Positions 15,625 to 21,063 of a DNA stretch of 21,063 nucleotides are shown piece after piece. The stretch is from a virus. Position 1 is the first letter of the stretch. Each line of letters begins with the position of its first letter. The notes beneath the pieces are model-generated. The model was not told the origin of the DNA. It saw only the letters and a program-made list of their open reading frames with translations, and searched no databases. Made by a program: the position numbers and the translations under genes. The stretch spans positions 1 to 21,063 of IMG/VR virus record IMGVR_UViG_3300032360_000062. One strand, written 5' to 3'.

Positions 15625-17420
15625 TATCTAAGGACTCCCCTAATATCGCTCTTAGGATACTTAACTTCCCAAATCGTATTTTCAGGGAACTGTATCACAC
15701 GACCATCTGGACTGGTGTAGTCACTTACTGCCACGGCAGCTGAGGCGTAGTTCAATCCAGTCCTTTGGTAGACGACAACATCTTCCGCATCCACGATTCC
15801 TGAAACATCGTTTATGACATTATAAATATCAGACAGAAAGAACGGCTGCGCCATATTGGGTTTTGTTTCAAAATATGTTTCTAGCGCATCTGTTACGTCA
15901 TTCATGATCTCAAATCTATTAGCGGAGTATTCTATAACGGCTCTGAAGTTGATTCCAAGATTAACAATTACGGGATCTAGGATATCGATAGTGTCGTTAA
16001 TCATTTTAACACTAGTGAGCCATGTTTTTAAATTTCTCTTTAAGGTATTGTTTGCTAGTATAAATTTCCCATTATTATCCTCAGATAACACATACAGGTT
16101 TAGATTCCTTTTGAGGGAATCTTTGTCTTGCAAGATATTACATCGCTTAATAGCTCCAAATTGAGCCGGCATATTATACGCCATGGCTATATAATCTTGC
16201 TTTGTTACTGCGCGGGATTGAGTCGCGAACGTCGATAAAGCCCGTTTCCTAAGTTCCTCAGTTGAAGGATAGCTGACGCTTCCCACAATCTGTTCCTCGT
16301 TCGTTACTTCTAAAGAGTTGACTGTTTCTGAAACAAGCGCTGTGTTTAAGGTGTTTATGCTGCTAAATCGCGCGAGGGGACCCTTAACAATGCTTAAGGC
16401 TCCGACACCAGTATTCATGTTTGCCGCACTGTTAACTCGATACTTCACAGTCAAAGTAGTGTTGGCGGGTCCAACGCCGAGTTTGTCCGTTTGCAGAAGT
16501 CGACTGGGGTCCAGGGTGGTGGTGGAATAATAATCTTTCCCATAGACCTTTAGTACCACATTACTTGGATCTACTACTGACTGAGTCGTTAACTCACTAT
16601 CAGATCCAAACCCAAACAACAAGTTTACGCCCGTTCTGTCTTTTTCAACCACATAACGGCGAGGGACAGAAATGGCACTAAGAACTGAGCCGACTACGTC
16701 CTTATCTTCGTTTCTATTCTTGATAGATTTATAGATTACGTCTTGTGTAAGGTAGTCGACTTCATAATACTCATTACCATTTGAGTCCACAACTGACAAG
16801 ATCTCGGTTATATTTTGTCCGCGCAATCCCACTTTTCTGAACTTTTCAAAGGCTCCGACTTCGATTTCATCAACTAGTAAATCACCAGATATAACGGGCC
16901 CGCGCGCTTTAAGAGCAAAATATGTTGGCAACCCGGTGGTGGGATCCTGTCTGGCGGGGACCACATCGCCTGTCTGGACGTTTGCAAAATCAATGTCTTG
17001 GTTTAGAACAAAGTTTCGTCCATCGACCGTAGAAAGTTCTGTTCCCTTTTCAAGAACAGGCATATAAGCAGTGTCAGGCTCGTTCGCCGTTGCAGAAGCT
17101 GGAACTATTATGTAGAAGGTGACTGTGCCGGTGGCGGTTGGGCTTAGGTCGAGCCTGAACCCAGTCTGTTTTATCAGCTTTATTACATTATCATATTCGA
17201 TCGCTGTGCTTAAAAAGGATTCATTTGCCTGATAATCTAAGTAAAAAGAAAGCATGTCTCCAACATAGGCGACGGTATCGAGCATGAGCGCTCCGAAGCT
17301 TGCCTCGTTAAAGTCTCTAAATGTATCAGGGTAGTATCTCTTTGCATAGTCCACAAGCTCAGCTTTAATGGAGTTGAAATCTCTACTGGTGTAATTAACA
17401 GCTGTTTTTTTCTTTGGCAT
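15624..17420 (-). CDS. gp6: Baseplate wedge protein, gp6-like / baseplate J family
   Basis: A 598-residue protein of the T4 gp6 / P2 gpJ type, which in contractile baseplates forms the trifurcated wedge core as a dimer bound to a gp7/gpI subunit and to gp25. The N-terminus carries the YTSRDFNSIKAELVDYAK stretch (about 10-27) and SFGALMLDTVAYVGDMLSFY (about 41-60), typical of the gp6-like branch. A beta-rich middle follows, then the gpJ-like element RAVTKQDYIAMAYNMP (about 400-415) and a C-terminal alpha/beta segment LGINFRAVIEYSANRFEI (about 488-505). The length suits phage gp6-like proteins. It begins with ATG behind AGAGGA and ends at a TAG that overlaps the next gene's GTG by one base. The gp25-like gene immediately upstream confirms the assignment. 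Confidence 0.93.
   Translation of the reverse strand: MPKKKTAVNYTSRDFNSIKAELVDYAKRYYPDTFRDFNEASFGALMLDTVAYVGDMLSFYLDYQANESFLSTAIEYDNVIKLIKQTGFRLDLSPTATGTVTFYIIVPASATANEPDTAYMPVLEKGTELSTVDGRNFVLNQDIDFANVQTGDVVPARQDPTTGLPTYFALKARGPVISGDLLVDEIEVGAFEKFRKVGLRGQNITEILSVVDSNGNEYYEVDYLTQDVIYKSIKNRNEDKDVVGSVLSAISVPRRYVVEKDRTGVNLLFGFGSDSELTTQSVVDPSNVVLKVYGKDYYSTTTLDPSRLLQTDKLGVGPANTTLTVKYRVNSAANMNTGVGALSIVKGPLARFSSINTLNTALVSETVNSLEVTNEEQIVGSVSYPSTEELRKRALSTFATQSRAVTKQDYIAMAYNMPAQFGAIKRCNILQDKDSLKRNLNLYVLSEDNNGKFILANNTLKRNLKTWLTSVKMINDTIDILDPVIVNLGINFRAVIEYSANRFEIMNDVTDALETYFETKPNMAQPFFLSDIYNVINDVSGIVDAEDVVVYQRTGLNYASAAVAVSDYTSPDGRVIQFPENTIWEVKYPKSDIRGVLR
15635..15641 (-). promoter_or_regulatory. Ribosome binding site supporting the GTG start of the DNRLRE-like gene
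   Basis: On the minus strand AGGGGAG lies 10 bases before the GTG at 15624, inside the end of the gp6-like gene. The next in-frame Met is at residue 31, inside what looks like a conserved N-terminus, so this site and the 1-base TAGTG overlap favour GTG as the real start. Confidence 0.6.
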
Positions 17421-17427
17421 TTTGGGG

Positions 17428-17433
17428 TCCTCT
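17428..17433 (-). promoter_or_regulatory. Ribosome binding site of the gp6-like gene
   Basis: On the minus strand AGAGGA lies 7 bases before the ATG at 17420, inside the 14-base gap that follows the gp25-like stop codon. This is a good Shine-Dalgarno match and supports that start. Confidence 0.7.
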
Positions 17434-17434
17434 T

Positions 17435-17830
17435 CTAAATAGCTGTAATCTCATTATTTCTTAGAGACGCTTGCAAACTTATGCGATCCGCAACTCCGAC
17501 AGTTGGTACAGAATATTGAATGGTTATACTTAAGATCTGAGAGTCTTCAACTTCAAAAATATCTAGGTTGCCCAAGCGGACAAATGGCATATATCTTGAC
17601 GTTTGCTCAACGAGGGCTTCCTCGATCTCTTCGGGAGTGTCTTCTGAGAAGCTTAGGAACAAGAAATTTCTTATCCCTACGCCGAAGTCCGGATCCATCA
17701 TTCTCTCACCAGGAGCGGTTAAGATCAAGTTTTTAAAATTTTGCTTTATTAACTCACTATAGGTTTTGATCAGGCCAAAGCCATTTTCGGAGTCTCTCTG
17801 GATAGGTAGTCTGGGTGCAATTCCTGGCAT
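17435..17830 (-). CDS. gp25: Baseplate wedge / tail sheath initiator, gp25-like (P2 gpW family)
   Basis: This 131-residue protein matches the T4 gp25 / P2 gpW family in length and motif. After a short N-terminal arm (residues 1-22) come the helix SELIKQNFKNLILTAPGERM and the family hallmark GERMMDPDFGVGIRNFLF at residues 41-58, followed by the helix PEEIEEALVEQTSRYMPFV and beta strands ending in SITIQYSVPT. In contractile tails and injection systems this protein joins the wedge to the first sheath ring and templates sheath assembly. The start is ATG at 17830, giving the usual family length; no Shine-Dalgarno sequence precedes it, which is unusual beside its neighbours. It stops with TAG 14 bases before the gp6-like gene, the standard W-J order. 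Identity is firm from the motif and the context together. Confidence 0.95.
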   Translation of the reverse strand: MPGIAPRLPIQRDSENGFGLIKTYSELIKQNFKNLILTAPGERMMDPDFGVGIRNFLFLSFSEDTPEEIEEALVEQTSRYMPFVRLGNLDIFEVEDSQILSITIQYSVPTVGVADRISLQASLRNNEITAI

Positions 17831-17890
17831 TTTGTTATACTATAAATATGAAGCAAAGACGAAAAATAAATATATTTGTTACTCGCCCTC
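17831..17890 (-). other. AT-rich intergenic spacer, possible internal promoter
   Basis: This 60-base gap is the only intergenic stretch of any length in the window. Read on the minus strand it is mostly A and T after the first ten bases and contains TATAGTATAA just before the gp25-like ATG, which could act as a -10 region, but I see no convincing -35 partner. There is no purine-rich Shine-Dalgarno sequence in the 15 bases before that ATG. No hairpin with a T-run was found, so there is no support for a terminator after the upstream gene. A promoter is a weak inference from composition and position. Confidence 0.25.
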
Positions 17891-20800
17891 TTAGGCTTCG
17901 GCGGCTTCAGCGGCGAGGAGTCGGAGGCGTTCCTGGGCAGCGTCCAATTCACTCTTAGTTCTATAGGTAGTTTTCCCAGCGTTTGGGGTTAAATCATCAG
18001 GAAGTTCAACGGGTGGCATTAATATCTCATCTAGCGGAGCATTAGTATAAACCTTGTCATATCGTACAGGATCTAGGCACTCTTCGCCTCCGGCGCCAAG
18101 GGCTCCTCCGGCGCTCCCTGGGCCGCCCTGTCCTGCCTTCAGTTGACCGGTGGGGCATGCCGTCTTCCCGCCGGGGTCTGGCTTAACGTACTCTGGGAAC
18201 ACAATATCTGGAATTCTTAAATCAAAGCATCCCCATTCGTCCTTCATTCTCTCTCCAAACCCTCCGAGGAGTTCACTGTCTTTGGTGGTGGGCAGTATGG
18301 GGCAGAGCAGCAGTTTCAGTATCATCATGGTAATTCCGCCGACCAAGTCACTCCCGAGGACGCCGAGGGCGCCTGTGATGATTGCAACGATAGCATCAAT
18401 TATCATCTTTTGTATATCAAGACCGAAAGAGCCAAGTATATCATCCCAATCGAGCCCAAAGAGCGCGTCCATCAAGTCAGTATCTTTGCATCGATTTATT
18501 TGCTCATCATCAACTAAGACATAATACAATTTCTTCAAGGCTTTCTTAACTGCGTCGAAGGTACCGTCCGTATCACGATATAAGCTTGTGGTCAGCAGGT
18601 CCAGACCCAAGAATGCAGTACCATAGAGCCTATCAGTTGGGAAAATGTTCTGTGATAAGGACCTATACTCTTCGCTGTTTTTTATTTCTTCTTGTAAACG
18701 GTTAAAGTGATCTTCAGCACCCCATTCCTCCAAGTTAACACTGAGGGAGTAGGAATCCGTTAACACATACTCTTTTTCAAAAATAGGCAGAGTAGTTATC
18801 CCTAGGGCGGCCGCCCGCCCGTATTCGGCGGGAATGTATTCGTAGGTATTCAACATTTTTTCTTGATGTGATGCTTCCGCAGCAGGACCGCCCGCATATC
18901 TCAACCACCTGGCATAATTGTTTTCGCCGGCCCAGACGTTGCCATGAGCGTACCCTTTTATTCCGGTCTCTTGTCCTCCCAGATCCGGTACAGGAGGCAT
19001 ATAAACAAGTCTAACTCCCAAAGCCAACCTGTCAAAATATTCTGTTATTTTTGCTGATGGATTTTGTGCTGCCGCTGCCTTAACGCTGGCGTCCCAAAAG
19101 TCGTTCCATTTGTCGTAATTAACTACGCCCGCAAGATCCGGAGTATTTACCTGCTCCTGTATATTGCCCTGCCCCAGGGTGACCCTCTGGTCAAGCTCCG
19201 TCTCAGAAACTCGTGATGTAGGACGATTGTCTGGACTAAGTACTGCGCCGAGGACGCCGGGTACAGGTGAAGGTTTGTCAACAACTCTTACATACTTTTG
19301 AAAGAAAAATGTTCCAAGGCGGCTCGCCTGACCGAAGCGGTCGTCGGAGAGGCTGGGGCGATAATAGGTGGAAGGATCCGCAAAATCGAAGGGTTTGACG
19401 ACACGAGACCATGGCACTTGATAAAGCTGATTATAAGGAAGAAACAAACCTTCAGCTCTAGTTTTCAATTCAGGATTCTCGAAGACCCCGCCGAGGTGAT
19501 CTGGCTCACCGGCGGCCCTCAATCTGTCAACATGATCCTTCATAATAAAGTCGAATTCGCCCACCAAAGATGGCACCTGCTCTTTTAACATGAATACGAT
19601 CATATCATCTAGCGATGTTACTTGGATGGGTTGGCCGCCGATAGGATCTACTCTTAGAGACTGATCACCTCTGTTTTTTCGATCCCTCATCATCTTTTTT
19701 ATTGTTTGCACAAAATCGCAATAGAAGCCTTTATCCTTACTAAGCTCCATCTTGATCTTTTGAGTTATATACATTGGTACGACATTAGAGTTGAAGATAT
19801 CTAGCATATTGAACGTGGCGATCAGTGGATACATCTTCAACAAAAACTCAAGCGTATATATTCTCATGAACAGATACATCACGCCGGCAATACTGGCTCG
19901 GGCGAGAGGAGAGATATCCTTGCCTGCTGCCGGGTCGCCGACAGGATCACATACAGGATTTTTTGAAAACTCTTCCCTCACCTTGTCTTTTAAGACCGAA
20001 AGCCCGAGGAGATCTCCATGTGGTGCCATTGGAGGAAGTTTTATATATTCTTGCTTTGGCAACCCTTCGTCATTGTAACCGACCCCCTGTTTTCTCATAA
20101 AACCCCTACTTCTTTGCAGACGATCATAGCTCTTCGGAATAAACTCGATGTCTGATAGTTGTGTCGCATTTTGGAATATTCCCCACACGGAATTGTAAAC
20201 CTGCGTGGTCATACTATCGCACAACGCTGTGTACTCCTGTTTAGCCTCGATCTCCCAAGCTATCCGCGAATCAATTAGCGGAGGGGCGCCCTTCGCTGTT
20301 AGGTTATCTTCTATAAGTTTGAAAAAGGCAACAGGCTTAGAAGTGGGTGTGGCTGCGGGGTATAGATTGGGAGCCGACGAGAAATCATAATAATCTATAT
20401 CGTATTGACGGACATCTGATATCCCAAAGGGGGGCTCATTAGGGGGGTTCGTAATGCCGGGCTGGGTAACTTGCGTTTGCTTTTGATATATTACTTTAAA
20501 GCGATCGCGATTCGGTTCTTCTTCTTCAGCTGACAGATCCACGATGTGCAAAGTGGGCTGTATCCTAAAGTTTAGCCCAAACTGTTCCGGAGTTCCGGCT
20601 TTGAACGCAGCAGGACGAGTTACTTCGACTCCGTCGCGTTGAGCGTCGAATTCCGCCGTGAAAGCTATAGTTTTAAACCCATCTGAAAGCTTCGCTGTTG
20701 CCTTCTTGCCCGGGTATGCTAATTCAAACTGATCGGATGGTATGTTGATCATTAAAATGGAGTTAGAGGCACCAACACCATCAAGAAATGGCATTGGTTG

Positions 20801-21063
20801 CAGCATATCGTTTTTATTAGACTGAAGGTAGTCGAATACTTTCTTTAGTGGCTTCTGCTTGGCTTGAGCATCCCGGATATAGGCAATGTCAAGAACTCCG
20901 CCGTCCAAGAACCCTTGATATTCCACGTCTAGGAATATGGCACCTGGCAGAGTTAGGGGTGTATCTCCCGCTTCGAACTCCTTTCCCATATAGTAATAGT
21001 AAAGCCACTTCGCGCGAGCTAGCGGGTGATCCAAGTTCGCATCTGCAGAAGGTTTTGTTGGAG
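17891..21063 (-). CDS. Large phage virion-associated protein of unknown function, N-terminus missing
   Basis: I do not recognise a family. The frame ends at a TAA codon at 17891-17893 and remains open to the right edge: codons upstream of the TTG at 21034 read PTKPSADAN without a stop, so the true start is probably outside the window and TTG should not be taken as the start. About 1057 residues are visible. Numbering from that TTG, residues about 372-412 and about 873-915 are long hydrophobic stretches (for example AGVMYLFMRIYTLEFLLKMY) that could be membrane-seeking helices or buried helices. A Gly/Ala-rich low-complexity stretch lies at about 964-986, and the protein ends in an Ala/Glu/Leu-rich helical tail (LLAAEAAEA). 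It sits immediately upstream of the gp25-like gene on the same strand, so a tail or baseplate role is likely from position alone. No catalytic motif was seen. The gene is certain; its function is open. Confidence 0.85.
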   Translation of the reverse strand, partial: PTKPSADANLDHPLARAKWLYYYYMGKEFEAGDTPLTLPGAIFLDVEYQGFLDGGVLDIAYIRDAQAKQKPLKKVFDYLQSNKNDMLQPMPFLDGVGASNSILMINIPSDQFELAYPGKKATAKLSDGFKTIAFTAEFDAQRDGVEVTRPAAFKAGTPEQFGLNFRIQPTLHIVDLSAEEEEPNRDRFKVIYQKQTQVTQPGITNPPNEPPFGISDVRQYDIDYYDFSSAPNLYPAATPTSKPVAFFKLIEDNLTAKGAPPLIDSRIAWEIEAKQEYTALCDSMTTQVYNSVWGIFQNATQLSDIEFIPKSYDRLQRSRGFMRKQGVGYNDEGLPKQEYIKLPPMAPHGDLLGLSVLKDKVREEFSKNPVCDPVGDPAAGKDISPLARASIAGVMYLFMRIYTLEFLLKMYPLIATFNMLDIFNSNVVPMYITQKIKMELSKDKGFYCDFVQTIKKMMRDRKNRGDQSLRVDPIGGQPIQVTSLDDMIVFMLKEQVPSLVGEFDFIMKDHVDRLRAAGEPDHLGGVFENPELKTRAEGLFLPYNQLYQVPWSRVVKPFDFADPSTYYRPSLSDDRFGQASRLGTFFFQKYVRVVDKPSPVPGVLGAVLSPDNRPTSRVSETELDQRVTLGQGNIQEQVNTPDLAGVVNYDKWNDFWDASVKAAAAQNPSAKITEYFDRLALGVRLVYMPPVPDLGGQETGIKGYAHGNVWAGENNYARWLRYAGGPAAEASHQEKMLNTYEYIPAEYGRAAALGITTLPIFEKEYVLTDSYSLSVNLEEWGAEDHFNRLQEEIKNSEEYRSLSQNIFPTDRLYGTAFLGLDLLTTSLYRDTDGTFDAVKKALKKLYYVLVDDEQINRCKDTDLMDALFGLDWDDILGSFGLDIQKMIIDAIVAIITGALGVLGSDLVGGITMMILKLLLCPILPTTKDSELLGGFGERMKDEWGCFDLRIPDIVFPEYVKPDPGGKTACPTGQLKAGQGGPGSAGGALGAGGEECLDPVRYDKVYTNAPLDEILMPPVELPDDLTPNAGKTTYRTKSELDAAQERLRLLAAEAAEA

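Noticed and set aside
17841-17848. TATAAATA, identical to the T4 late promoter box
   Set aside because: It is on the plus strand and would drive transcription antisense to the upstream gene; the minus strand, where all genes lie, reads TATTTATA.
17879-17900. Possible terminator after the large right-hand gene
   Set aside because: The GC-rich bases around the stop codon do not form a stable hairpin followed by a T-run on the minus strand, and the operon continues on the same strand.
17770-17952. 60-residue minus-strand frame bridging the gap before the gp25-like gene
   Set aside because: It overlaps both the 3' end of the large upstream gene and the 5' end of the gp25-like gene in another frame, and has no features of its own.
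1-21063. CRISPR arrays, tRNAs, insertion sequences, integrase or attachment sites
   Set aside because: None was seen on reading both strands. Nearly every base lies in a minus-strand structural gene, and I found no regularly spaced repeats, cloverleaf-like segments or terminal inverted repeats.

Overview
The window is an uninterrupted block of late structural genes from a tailed phage with a contractile tail. All genes lie on the minus strand, so transcription runs from position 21063 toward position 1. Two genes fix the identity: a gp25/P2 gpW-like tail-sheath initiator (17435-17830) and, directly downstream, a gp6/P2 gpJ-like baseplate wedge protein (15624-17420). There is no integrase, tRNA, packaging gene, replication gene or host gene to identify the host or to separate a lytic phage from a prophage. 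The domain style (LamG/concanavalin-A-like folds, a DNRLRE-like fold, many Ser/Thr/Gly/Asn-rich beta-type segments, very long proteins) resembles uncultured marine and other environmental myovirus contigs as I remember them; I could not search a database.

Layout in the direction of transcription: (1) 17891-21063, a large unrecognised protein with two hydrophobic segments, whose reading frame stays open past the right edge, so its start is missing; (2) a 60-base AT-rich spacer, the only real intergenic gap; (3) the gp25-like gene; (4) the gp6-like gene; (5) 14131-15624, a 497-residue GTG-initiated protein with a DNRLRE-like N-terminal domain; (6) 3305-14134, a single 3609-residue gene covering half the window; (7) 2309-3295, a 328-residue protein with a distinctive N-terminus; (8) 1-2306, a further large reading frame that leaves the left edge without a stop. 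Junctions from gp25 onward are very tight (14-base gap, 1-base overlap, 4-base ATGA overlap, 9-base gap, 2-base gap), as expected for a translationally coupled morphogenesis operon.

How the genes probably work together: in P2-type phages and R-type pyocins the order W (gp25) - J (gp6) - I (gp7) encodes the conserved baseplate wedge. Here W and J are followed by the DNRLRE-like gene and then by the giant protein, whose N-terminal third carries a Lys-Gly-Thr motif and helical segments that look like a vastly enlarged gpI/gp7. The giant protein also holds at least three LamG-type domains and one ConA-like domain with a second small domain nested inside it. My working model is that it is a wedge protein with its own surface- or glycan-binding modules built in. 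That model is inference. The most interesting point in the window is this protein's architecture, a conserved scaffold interrupted by accessory binding domains.
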